Positions 43,333 to 50,841 of a stretch of DNA of 64,000 nt are shown here, piece by piece (the stretch's first letter is position 1; every line of letters begins with the position of its first letter). Under the pieces are notes generated by a model. The model had not been told where the DNA came from and ran no database searches. It saw only the letters and a program-made list of their open reading frames with translations. A program made the position numbers and the translations under genes. Source of the stretch: Bacteroidales bacterium (GTDB taxonomy: Bacteria > Bacteroidota > Bacteroidia > Bacteroidales > Muribaculaceae); NCBI GenBank assembly GCA_014800845.1, contig JAAVFJ010000068.1, positions 1-64,000 on the forward strand, given 5' to 3'.

Positions 43333-44499
43333 CTACTGTGCGGATGATTTGGCGCGGAAATCTTCTATTGCTTTGAGGTAGACGGTGCGGGTGTTTGCGG
43401 CTACATCGGCCCCCCGGAAGCGGTCGGCGTGGCGCAGGCCTTCAGCTCTGAGTGTTTCTCTTAAATCGCTGTCGGTGAGTAGTTTATTCAGCGCCTGAGC
43501 CATAGCCGGGGTGTCGTCGGGATCTACGTAGAGGGCTCCCGGGCCGCCGGCTTCTTCCAGGCATGAGCCGGTGGCTGCCACGCAGGGTGTGCCGCAGGTG
43601 AGCGCCTCGAGCACGGGGAGGCCGAAGCCTTCGTAGCGCGAGGGGTAAGCGGCGGCGGCGGCTCCGCGGTAGAGCAGCGGCAGGTCGGGGAAGGGTACGC
43701 CGTGAAGCAGGCGCACGCGGCTGCGGACACCGAGGCGTTCGGCCTTTTTCAGCACCTTGTCAAGATAGGGGGTCGGTCGCCCTACGAGCACGAGCTCTAT
43801 GTCGGCGGGGAGGGCAGTGAGGGCGCGCACGCTCAGCATGGCGTTTTTGCGCTCTTCGATGCTACCCACTTGCAGAATGTAGGGCTTCTGCAGTCCATGT
43901 TTGCGGATGGCCTGCTCTATCTCGGCGGGGGTGAAGGGGCGCTTGAATATCTCATCAACTCCTTGATAAACAATGTCTATCTTCTCTTCGGGCACTCCGT
44001 AATATTCCATCACGTCGCGCTTTGTGCACTCGCTGATGGCTATGATGCGTGTGGCTTGACGGCAGGAGCGGCCATATTTGAGGTCGTAGATTTTGCGGTC
44101 TATGGGGGAGTAGCATTGCGGCATGCGGCGGTAGATTACGTCGTGCATGGTTACCACCGATGGTATGCCGGCGCGGCTGATGTTGAGGGGTAGCTCGTTG
44201 GAGAGACCGTGGTAGATTTCGTAGTCTCCGCGGGCGAGCAGTCGCGGCAGGCCGAAGGTTCGCCAGAAGGCTGTGCCCAACGGTGCCTCCCCTTTTTGCG
44301 GAAAGCGGAGCTCGACGTTGGGGAGCGCGAGGATGCCGGCCATGCGCGGGTTGTCGCGATGACGGGGTGCGAAGAGGGTGAGCCGGTCGGAAGGATACTC
44401 TCGGCCGATGGATTCTATAATCAGTCGGGAGTAGTTGCCCAGGCCGGTCATGTTCTGCACGGCTCGCTTTGCGTCGTATGCTATCCGGATAGATTTCAT
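43333..44499 (-). CDS. GT4-family glycosyltransferase
   Basis: The 388-residue GT-B enzyme starts IRIAYDAKRAVQNMTGLGNY. The N-terminal acceptor domain includes VVTMHDVIYRRMPQCYS. The C-terminal donor domain has ILQVGSIEERKNAMLSVRAL and the E-x7-E region AYPSRYEGFGLPVLEALTCG. It resembles mannosyl- or rhamnosyl-type GT4 enzymes of O-antigen or capsule loci; the sugar is not readable. No polysaccharide gene cluster surrounds it. It has a good promoter of its own and is divergent from ybeY. Start at the second Met (44499). Confidence 0.88.
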   Translation of the reverse strand: MKSIRIAYDAKRAVQNMTGLGNYSRLIIESIGREYPSDRLTLFAPRHRDNPRMAGILALPNVELRFPQKGEAPLGTAFWRTFGLPRLLARGDYEIYHGLSNELPLNISRAGIPSVVTMHDVIYRRMPQCYSPIDRKIYDLKYGRSCRQATRIIAISECTKRDVMEYYGVPEEKIDIVYQGVDEIFKRPFTPAEIEQAIRKHGLQKPYILQVGSIEERKNAMLSVRALTALPADIELVLVGRPTPYLDKVLKKAERLGVRSRVRLLHGVPFPDLPLLYRGAAAAAYPSRYEGFGLPVLEALTCGTPCVAATGSCLEEAGGPGALYVDPDDTPAMAQALNKLLTDSDLRETLRAEGLRHADRFRGADVAANTRTVYLKAIEDFRAKSSAQ

Positions 44500-44517
44500 C
44501 TTGAAATTGCCTTTCGG

Positions 44518-44548
44518 CAAAGTTACCAATTTTCCGCCAATCTTCCAA
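44518..44548 (-). promoter_or_regulatory. Promoter for the GT4 gene
   Basis: On the minus strand TTG (complement of 44546-44548), 20 bases and TAACTTTG (complement of 44518-44525) fit the Bacteroidota consensus exactly. The box is about 19 bases from the start codon at 44499. Confidence 0.65.
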
Positions 44549-44752
44549 GCTATTTTGAGCGCGCTCAGGTTGCGAAATTCCTTATGAATGGTGGGGTTTG
44601 AGGGTTTTGCGTTATTCTCACGGGGTTAAAATGGGGATTTTTGGGAGGTAATGGGTTAATATATAGTGGAATAATGCGGAAAAGTTTTGTGCTGATTTGC
44701 GGACTAAATAGATAAAAACGGGGGTGGAGTGGGATATTCCTGAAACTTTTCG

Positions 44753-44760
44753 TATATTTG
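44753..44760 (+). promoter_or_regulatory. -7 box for ybeY-mnmG
   Basis: TATATTTG, an exact TAnnTTTG match, 27 bases before the ybeY ATG. The TTG element is not obvious. The 200 bases before it are AT-rich with no ORF I would keep. Confidence 0.5.
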
Positions 44761-44786
44761 CAGGTTAAAGTAAAATTAGTTGACTT

Positions 44787-45209
44787 ATGATAGGATTCAG
44801 TACTCAGGATGTCCCGATGCCCTCTCTCGACTTTGCGCTGGTGCGCGAGTGGATTGAGGCTGTTTGTGAAAGTCACGACAGGCTGCCGGGTACAATCAAC
44901 TACCTCTTCTGTAATGATGAGCATATCCTGAAGGTCAATCGTGAATTTATCAATCATGATTATTTCACTGATGTCATAACCTTTGATTACTGCCGCGGCA
45001 ATCGTGTGAATGGCGATATTGTAATTTCGCTGGAAACGGTGGCCTCTAACGCTGAGTTGGTAGGGGAGGCTTATGATCGTGAGCTCCACAGGGTGATTAT
45101 CCACGGTGTGCTCCACCTCTGCGGCATCAATGACAAGGGTCCGGGTGAGCGCGAAATTATGGAAGGTTTTGAAAACCAGGCACTTAATTTGCTTGATACG
45201 CTGAAATGA
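44787..45209 (+). CDS. ybeY: YbeY, endoribonuclease for rRNA maturation
   Basis: The 140-residue zinc enzyme helps process 16S rRNA 3' ends and 70S quality control. It shows INYLFCNDEHILKVNREFI, HDYFTDVITFDY and the metal site RVIIHGVLHLCGINDKGPGE. The first two His are kept; where E. coli has the third His (GYDH), this protein reads GIND. As far as I recall that Asp form is usual in Bacteroidetes, so it is probably functional. The stop overlaps the mnmG start by four bases. Confidence 0.93.
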   Translation: MIGFSTQDVPMPSLDFALVREWIEAVCESHDRLPGTINYLFCNDEHILKVNREFINHDYFTDVITFDYCRGNRVNGDIVISLETVASNAELVGEAYDRELHRVIIHGVLHLCGINDKGPGEREIMEGFENQALNLLDTLK

Positions 45210-47128
45210 GATACGACTACGATGTAATAGTAATAGGTGGCGGCCACGCCGGTTGTGAGGCTGCTCACGCTGCGGCTACTCTCGGAGCGACTACTCTGTT
45301 GCTCACTTCTGACATGAACCGGATTGCGCAGATGTCTTGCAATCCGGCTGTTGGCGGCATAGCTAAGGGTCAGATAGTCAGAGAGATAGATGCGCTGGGC
45401 GGCATGATGGGCATAGTCACGGACCGCACAGCCATACAGTTCCGTATGCTTAACCGCTCGAAGGGACCGGCTGTCTGGAGCCCCCGTTCGCAGAGTGACC
45501 GCACCCGTTTCAGCGATGAATGGCGCCGTGTGCTCGACGCCACGCAGGGGCTCGACATCTTTCAGGACACGGTCGTGGCGCTGACTTTTCACGATGAAAG
45601 CGGCGGTGTCAGCGGTGTGCGCACCACTCTCGGTGTTCACTTCCGCGCCAAGAAGATAGTGCTGACCGCTGGCACATTCCTCAACGGGGAGATGCACTTC
45701 GGCCAAGTGCGTCTGCCTGGTGGCCGCATTTCGGAGACCGCCTCCTACGGATTGACCGAACAGCTCGCCGAGCGGGGTCTTCGCGTCCAGCGAATGAAGA
45801 CGGGCACCCCGGTGCGCATCGACGGTAAGTCGGTGGATTTCTCGCTCACGCAACCCCAGAGCGGCGAGGATGAGGTGCTGGAGAATGGCGTGGTAATCAG
45901 AGATTTCCATAAGTTCTCCTATCTGCCTGAGGTGCAGCGCACGCTCACTCCGCGCAACTGCTTCATACTCCACACCAACGCTGAGGCACACAAGATTCTG
46001 CGCGATAATCTGGATCAATCGCCCCTCTATAATGGTCAGATTCAGAGCATCGGTCCCCGCTATTGCCCCTCGATTGAGACCAAAATCGTGACCTTTGCCG
46101 ACAAGGAAAGCCATCAGCTTTTCCTGGAACCGGAGGGGGAGACCACCGAAGAATATTACCTCAACGGCTTCTCGTCGTCGCTCCCCATGGAGGTGCAGAT
46201 AGCCTCGCTGGAGTCAGTGCCAGCTCTTAGGAATCTTCAGATTTATCGCCCCGGCTACGCTATAGAGTACGATTTCTTCGACCCCACGCAGCTTAACCAT
46301 TCGCTGGAGTCGCGCCTCGTTTCCGGCCTTTATCTCGCCGGCCAGGTCAACGGTACGACCGGCTATGAGGAGGCTGCCGGCCAGGGACTCATGGCCGGAA
46401 TCAACGCCGCACGCAGTGTGAAAGGGGAGGAGCCCGTGGTGCTCTCGCGCGATGAGGCTTACATAGGTGTGCTCATCGATGACCTCGTGATTAAGGGGGT
46501 GGATGAGCCTTACCGTATGTTCACCTCGCGCGCCGAATACCGCATACTGCTTCGTCAGGATGACGCCGACATGCGCCTCACCCCCCTCGGCTTCAAAATA
46601 GGACTCGCTTCTCAGCACCGGTTTGACACCATGCAGCTGAAGAAACGCGAGCGCGATGCGCTGATAGCGCTCTGCAGCGAGGTGAAAATCACTGCCGCGC
46701 AGGCCAATGAGATGCTTACCTCTCATGGGAGCGCTCAGCTGCAAGGTGGCTCTCGCGCCAAGGATTTACTTTCGCGCCCCGGGTTATCATTTGCCGATAT
46801 TGCCGGCGTCTCCCCAGAAATCAGCGCCCGCGCCGAGGAGCTGCGTGAGAAATATCCGCTGCTTGCTTCCGAAATAATCGAGGCTGCTGAGATACTCATA
46901 AAATATGAGGGCTACATAGCCCGCGAGCGCCAGTTGGCAGAGAAACTGCACCGTCTGGAGCATGTGAAACTCCCCGCAGACTTTGATTACGAAGGGGTGC
47001 AGGCCATCAGCACCGAGGCGCGCCAGAAGCTCACGCGCGTGCGCCCCTCCACAGTGGGGCAGGCCTCAAGAATCCCCGGTGTTTCTCCGGCTGATATTAA
47101 CGTTCTGCTGCTGTTGCTTCACCGATAA
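45206..47128 (+). CDS. mnmG: MnmG (GidA), tRNA uridine-34 carboxymethylaminomethyl synthesis flavoprotein
   Basis: The 640-residue FAD protein works with MnmE to modify U34 in the wobble position of several tRNAs. It has the dinucleotide loop VIVIGGGHAGCEAAHAAA, the GidA signatures GGMMGIVTDRTAIQFRML and GPAVWSPRSQSDR, and NGTTGYEEAAGQGLMAGINA. Its helical C-terminal domain ends SRIPGVSPADINVLLLLL. Complete. It overlaps ybeY (ATGA), and a parS-like palindrome follows 45 bases after its stop. gidA lies near the replication origin in many bacteria. Confidence 0.96.
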   Translation: MRYDYDVIVIGGGHAGCEAAHAAATLGATTLLLTSDMNRIAQMSCNPAVGGIAKGQIVREIDALGGMMGIVTDRTAIQFRMLNRSKGPAVWSPRSQSDRTRFSDEWRRVLDATQGLDIFQDTVVALTFHDESGGVSGVRTTLGVHFRAKKIVLTAGTFLNGEMHFGQVRLPGGRISETASYGLTEQLAERGLRVQRMKTGTPVRIDGKSVDFSLTQPQSGEDEVLENGVVIRDFHKFSYLPEVQRTLTPRNCFILHTNAEAHKILRDNLDQSPLYNGQIQSIGPRYCPSIETKIVTFADKESHQLFLEPEGETTEEYYLNGFSSSLPMEVQIASLESVPALRNLQIYRPGYAIEYDFFDPTQLNHSLESRLVSGLYLAGQVNGTTGYEEAAGQGLMAGINAARSVKGEEPVVLSRDEAYIGVLIDDLVIKGVDEPYRMFTSRAEYRILLRQDDADMRLTPLGFKIGLASQHRFDTMQLKKRERDALIALCSEVKITAAQANEMLTSHGSAQLQGGSRAKDLLSRPGLSFADIAGVSPEISARAEELREKYPLLASEIIEAAEILIKYEGYIARERQLAEKLHRLEHVKLPADFDYEGVQAISTEARQKLTRVRPSTVGQASRIPGVSPADINVLLLLLHR

Positions 47129-47173
47129 ACTTAAAATCAGAACCCCGCATAAATAAACAGATGTCTCAATGTT

Positions 47174-47189
47174 TGTTCCACGTGGAACA
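47174..47189. other. parS-like centromere site
   Basis: TGTTCCACGTGGAACA is a perfect 16-base palindrome. It fits the widely conserved ParB/Spo0J binding site (TGTTnCACGTGnAACA) and is the variant seen in pseudomonads apart from the last base. It is intergenic, between mnmG and apt. The match is seen directly; its use as parS is inferred. Confidence 0.65.
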
Positions 47190-47199
47190 CATTTTCAGA

Positions 47200-47225
47200 C
47201 CCTCTCCCGACTCCCACTGAGAGGG
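47200..47225 (+). terminator. Possible terminator hairpin after mnmG
   Basis: CCCTCTC (47200-47206) pairs with GAGAGGG (47219-47225) around twelve bases. No T run follows, so it may be only a structural hairpin. Confidence 0.3.
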
Positions 47226-47290
47226 GCGCTTCCGGGAGCAGCTGATGCGGGGAAAAATAGAGCAAAAACTACTAACTAAAAAACATAGAA

Positions 47291-47815
47291 ATGAACACTG
47301 AAGAACTTAAAGCTTCAATTCGCGATGTAGTGGATTTTCCCTCAAAGGGAATTATTTTCCGCGATCTCACCACCCTCATTAAGAATGGTGAATACCTTCA
47401 CATACTTAGTGACGCTCTCAAAGAACTTTACGCCGACAAAGGTGTTACAAAGGTAGTGGGCATAGAATCGCGCGGTTTCATCAGCGGTTCCATCCTGGCT
47501 TACCAGCTCGGCGCCGGCTTCGTGCCTGCCCGCAAGCCCGGCAAACTCCCCGCTGTGACCGTGAAAAAGAGCTATGCCAAGGAGTATGGCGTCGACACAA
47601 TCGAGCTCCACTCCGATGCTATCGATGAAAACGACGTGGTGGTGCTTCACGACGACCTCCTCGCAACCGGCGGCACTATGGCTGCGGCTTACGAACTTGT
47701 GAAGAGCATGAACCCCAAGAAAATCTATATCAATTTCTCAGTAGAGCTCACCGCGCTGCATGGCCGCGACAATCTCCCCAAGGATTGCGAGGTTACATCG
47801 CTGCTTAAATACTGA
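47291..47815 (+). CDS. apt: Adenine phosphoribosyltransferase
   Basis: The 174-residue type I phosphoribosyltransferase salvages adenine to AMP with PRPP. It begins EELKASIRDVVDFPSKGIIF, has VVGIESRGFISGSILAYQLG, the purine-side segment VPARKPGKLPA, and the PRPP motif VVVLHDDLLATGGTMAAAYE. Complete and of usual length. It stands alone between the parS-like site and uvrC. Confidence 0.96.
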   Translation: MNTEELKASIRDVVDFPSKGIIFRDLTTLIKNGEYLHILSDALKELYADKGVTKVVGIESRGFISGSILAYQLGAGFVPARKPGKLPAVTVKKSYAKEYGVDTIELHSDAIDENDVVVLHDDLLATGGTMAAAYELVKSMNPKKIYINFSVELTALHGRDNLPKDCEVTSLLKY

Positions 47816-47820
47816 TTCCT

Positions 47821-47835
47821 GCCGATTCTATCGGC
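47821..47835 (+). terminator. Short stem-loop directly after apt
   Basis: GCCGAT-tct-ATCGGC, a perfect six-pair stem with a three-base loop, five bases after the apt stop. It is followed by TAAATT rather than a clean T run, so terminator strength is uncertain. Confidence 0.45.
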
Positions 47836-47847
47836 TAAATTCATGAC

Positions 47848-47914
47848 GAGGAGGTTTTCTCTTCGATTGCCCGAGCCCTGATGGTGCGGACTATCGAAGT
47901 CTGAAAAGCTCCTC
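47848..47914 (+). other. Structured leader upstream of uvrC
   Basis: GAGGAGGTTTTCTCTTCGAT (47848-47867) is largely complementary to ATCGAAGTCTGAAAAGCTCC (47893 onward), enclosing about 25 bases. This makes a long imperfect stem ending about 30 bases before the uvrC start codon. I do not recognise it as a known riboswitch or leader. Confidence 0.4.
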
Positions 47915-47944
47915 TCCGCGTAAATTAAATAAAGTTTCTTCCTG

Positions 47945-49978
47945 ATGTCAGATTCCACACGAGACATAAATATTCCCGATGAATCCGCTGCTACCGACCG
48001 TAAAGGAGTAGGGGAGACCCTTCTGCGTCAGGTGGCCCGCGAAATAAACAAGGGCACGGAGATGCCCATAGAGATTCAGGGGAAGCGCACACGCGCCGAA
48101 ATCTTCGACAACAAGCCGGGAAAATACCTGCGTGAGAAAATCCTCTCCCTGCCCGACGAACCGGGGGTCTACATGTATCTCGACAAATATGGTCAGGTGA
48201 TATATGTAGGCAAAGCCAAGCGCCTCAAGCGCCGAGTGAGCTCCTACTTCAACCGCCATCACGACTCCACGAAGACAAACCTGCTCGTGCGCAACATAGT
48301 GGACCTGCGCTTCGTGGTGGTCCCCACCGAAGAGGACGCGCTGCACCTGGAGGATGCCACCATCAAAGAGTACCAGCCCCGCTATAACATCCTGCTGAAG
48401 GATGACAAGAGCTATCCCTGGATAGTCGTGACCAACGAGCCCTATCCGCGAGTCTTCATGACCCGCGACAGAGAGGGGATACGCGGCCGCTTCTATGGCC
48501 CCTACTCCAACATAACCTCAGCAAAAGTAGTGCTCGAACTCATCCGTCAGGTCTTTCCGCTGCGCAGCTGCCGCCACATGATAGACCAAAACTTCATAGA
48601 CCGCGGCAAAGCGCGCCTCTGCCTGGACTATCATATACATAAATGCGGAGGGGCCTGCCGCGGACTGATTTCCACCGAGGAATATGGCGCCTACATCACC
48701 CAGGTTCGCAAGATACTCAACGGCGACACAGCCACCCTCATGCGCCACCTCGAGAGCGAAATGGCCCGCCTGAGCGAGCAATGGAAGTTTGAGCAGGCCG
48801 CCGAGATGAAGCGCCGCTACGACCTCGTGGCGCGCTATCAGGCCAAATGCACCATCGTGCCCCCCGACGAGAGGGAGTATGACATCTTCGCCTTCGATGA
48901 AAACGGCCCCGCGGCCTATGTAGGCTTCATGCACATACGCCACGGCGCCGTGGTGCAGAGCCTCACGCTGGAATATCGCCGCCGCATGGATGAGTCGAAA
49001 GAGGAGATACTCTCCATGGCCATCGGCGAGATAGAGCGCCGCTTCGAGCGCCGTTTCCGCGAACTGATAGTCCCCTTTGAGCCCGACATGCCCTTTGAGG
49101 GAATCACCTTCACCATCCCCACGCGCGGCGACAAGAAGAAACTGCTCACCGTGGGGCAGAAAAACGTGACGCGCTATCGCCTCGACAAAGAGAAAGAGGC
49201 CGACAAACGCGACCCCGAACAGGCCACCGTACGCCTCATGCAGCGGATGAAGTCTGACTTCCGCCTCAGCGAGGAGCCCCGCCACATAGAGTGCTTCGAT
49301 AACTCCAACATACAGGGCACAAACCCCGTGGCCTCCTGCGTAGTCTTCCGTAACGGCAAGCCCGCGCGGCGCGACTACCGCCACTTCAACATCAAGACAG
49401 TGGTGGGTGCCGACGACTTCGCCTCCATGAAAGAGGTGCTCCACCGCCGCTACACGCGCCTCATGGCCGAGGGTGAGGAACTGCCCCAGCTCGTGGTGGT
49501 CGACGGCGGCAAGGGGCAGCTCAACGCCGCCGTGGAAGCCTTCGACGAGATGGGAATACGCGGCAAAGTGGCCCTGGTGGGCATAGCCAAGCGCCTTGAA
49601 GAAATCTATTTCCCCGGCGACCAGATACCCCTCTACATCGACAAAAAGAGCGAAAGCCTGCGAGTGATTCAGGCCCTGCGCGACGAGGCCCACCGCTTCG
49701 GCATAACTCATCACCGCGACCGCCGAAGCAAGAGCGCACTGAGCTCCGCGCTCGACGACATCAAAGGCATAGGCCCCGCCACCGCCGCCGCGCTCCTTAA
49801 GGAATTCAAGAGCGTGAAGCGAATAGCCGCCACACCCATCGACGACCTCGCAGCCGTGGTCGGACCGGCCAAGGCGCGCCTCGTGGGGGAGGCCCTGCGC
49901 AAGCGCGGACAGCAAGCCGATGCGCCCCAAAACGAACCCTCAGACCCCGCCGGCGATTCCGGTGAGCGACAGCCATGA
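47945..49978 (+). CDS. uvrC: UvrC, excinuclease subunit C
   Basis: The 677-residue nuclease makes both incisions in nucleotide excision repair. Domains: GIY-YIG nuclease from about residue 70 (DEPGVYMYLDKYG, VIYVGKAKRLKRRVS), a UvrB-binding UVR motif (FEQAAEMKRRYD), the RNase H-like nuclease (IECFDNSNIQGTNPVAS, VVVDGGKGQLNAA) and a helix-hairpin-helix tail (IKGIGPATAAALLKEF). About 60 residues precede the GIY domain, more than in E. coli; the Met at residue 40 (48062) is an alternative start. Its stop overlaps the recO start by four bases. Confidence 0.95.
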   Translation: MSDSTRDINIPDESAATDRKGVGETLLRQVAREINKGTEMPIEIQGKRTRAEIFDNKPGKYLREKILSLPDEPGVYMYLDKYGQVIYVGKAKRLKRRVSSYFNRHHDSTKTNLLVRNIVDLRFVVVPTEEDALHLEDATIKEYQPRYNILLKDDKSYPWIVVTNEPYPRVFMTRDREGIRGRFYGPYSNITSAKVVLELIRQVFPLRSCRHMIDQNFIDRGKARLCLDYHIHKCGGACRGLISTEEYGAYITQVRKILNGDTATLMRHLESEMARLSEQWKFEQAAEMKRRYDLVARYQAKCTIVPPDEREYDIFAFDENGPAAYVGFMHIRHGAVVQSLTLEYRRRMDESKEEILSMAIGEIERRFERRFRELIVPFEPDMPFEGITFTIPTRGDKKKLLTVGQKNVTRYRLDKEKEADKRDPEQATVRLMQRMKSDFRLSEEPRHIECFDNSNIQGTNPVASCVVFRNGKPARRDYRHFNIKTVVGADDFASMKEVLHRRYTRLMAEGEELPQLVVVDGGKGQLNAAVEAFDEMGIRGKVALVGIAKRLEEIYFPGDQIPLYIDKKSESLRVIQALRDEAHRFGITHHRDRRSKSALSSALDDIKGIGPATAAALLKEFKSVKRIAATPIDDLAAVVGPAKARLVGEALRKRGQQADAPQNEPSDPAGDSGERQP

Positions 49979-50694
49979 TAGAAAACCTGCGAGGCATAGT
50001 GCTGCAGTGTGTGAAGCACAACGACAAGACCTCCATCCTCACCCTCTACACCCCCACCCACGCCTGCCTCACGCTGGCAGTGCCGGCAGGGAGCGGACCC
50101 CGTGCGCGCTCCCGCGCCGTCACCCGCATGCCCCTGGCGCAGGTGGAATTCACATGCAACATCAAGCCCGGCCAGAGCATACAGCGCCCCGGGGCCCTGC
50201 AGCTCACCGCCACCTACAGCAGCCTCTACTTCCACCCCGTGAAGAGCGCCCTGGGCATCTTCATCTCCGAATTCCTCACCCGCCTGCTGCGCGACACACC
50301 CCCCGACCCCGTGCTCTTCAGCTACCTCAGCGGAGCCCTGCGCCTGCTCGACAGCACCCCCGCCACCCCCGCCAACTTCCACATCACCCTGCTCGCCGGC
50401 CTCACCGGATTGCTCGGCATAGCCCCCGACGTAAGCCGCCCCACCCACATCTTCGACATGCGCGCCGGCGCCTACACACCCCTTCACCCCGGCCACCCCG
50501 ACGTGCTCATGGGGGAACGGGCCCGCCTACCCCTCATCCTCTCCCGCCTCAACTTCTCCAACATGCACCTGCTGCGCCTCAGCCGCACAGAGCGCACAGA
50601 GCTGCTCGCCGGCCTGCTGCGCTATTACTCCATGCACCTCGGCCTGCCCGCCACCTACACCTCCCTGCCCGTGCTGGCACAAATTTTTGATTAA
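49975..50694 (+). CDS. recO: RecO, recombination mediator
   Basis: The 239-residue protein has an N-terminal OB fold (NLRGIVLQCVKHNDKTSILT, LAVPAGSGPRARSRA) followed by a helical C-terminal domain. RecO with RecR loads RecA onto SSB-coated DNA. Similarity to model RecO is modest but the order of elements and length fit, and the four-base overlap with uvrC makes a small repair operon. I see no zinc-binding cysteines in the C-terminal part, unlike some RecO proteins. The longer overlapping track ORF at 49920 is a frame shadow. Confidence 0.85.
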   Translation: MIENLRGIVLQCVKHNDKTSILTLYTPTHACLTLAVPAGSGPRARSRAVTRMPLAQVEFTCNIKPGQSIQRPGALQLTATYSSLYFHPVKSALGIFISEFLTRLLRDTPPDPVLFSYLSGALRLLDSTPATPANFHITLLAGLTGLLGIAPDVSRPTHIFDMRAGAYTPLHPGHPDVLMGERARLPLILSRLNFSNMHLLRLSRTERTELLAGLLRYYSMHLGLPATYTSLPVLAQIFD

Positions 50695-50841
50695 GCTAAT
50701 GTGCTGATAATCAGAAGGGTAGCGCAAAATCAAAAAAGCAAATAGATAAAATCCTCATTTATAGCGTTATATACATGTATAGGGGAATAAAATGCTCTCT
50801 TAAAAATTCAAATAACCCAAAGAAAAAAACTACAAAATATT

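Noticed and set aside
44565-45116. 183-residue minus-strand ORF over the ybeY start
   Set aside because: Low-complexity translation of AT-rich DNA and antisense ybeY; no family resemblance.
44787-45209. Loss of a YbeY zinc ligand as evidence of inactivation
   Set aside because: The GIND in place of GYDH is, as far as I recall, the usual Bacteroidetes form.
47200-47225. A strong mnmG terminator
   Set aside because: The stem is only seven pairs with a twelve-base loop and no T run; kept only as a low-confidence feature.
49920-50690. 256-residue ORF overlapping recO
   Set aside because: Arg/Pro/His-rich shadow; recO in the other frame has a family match and a four-base overlap with uvrC.
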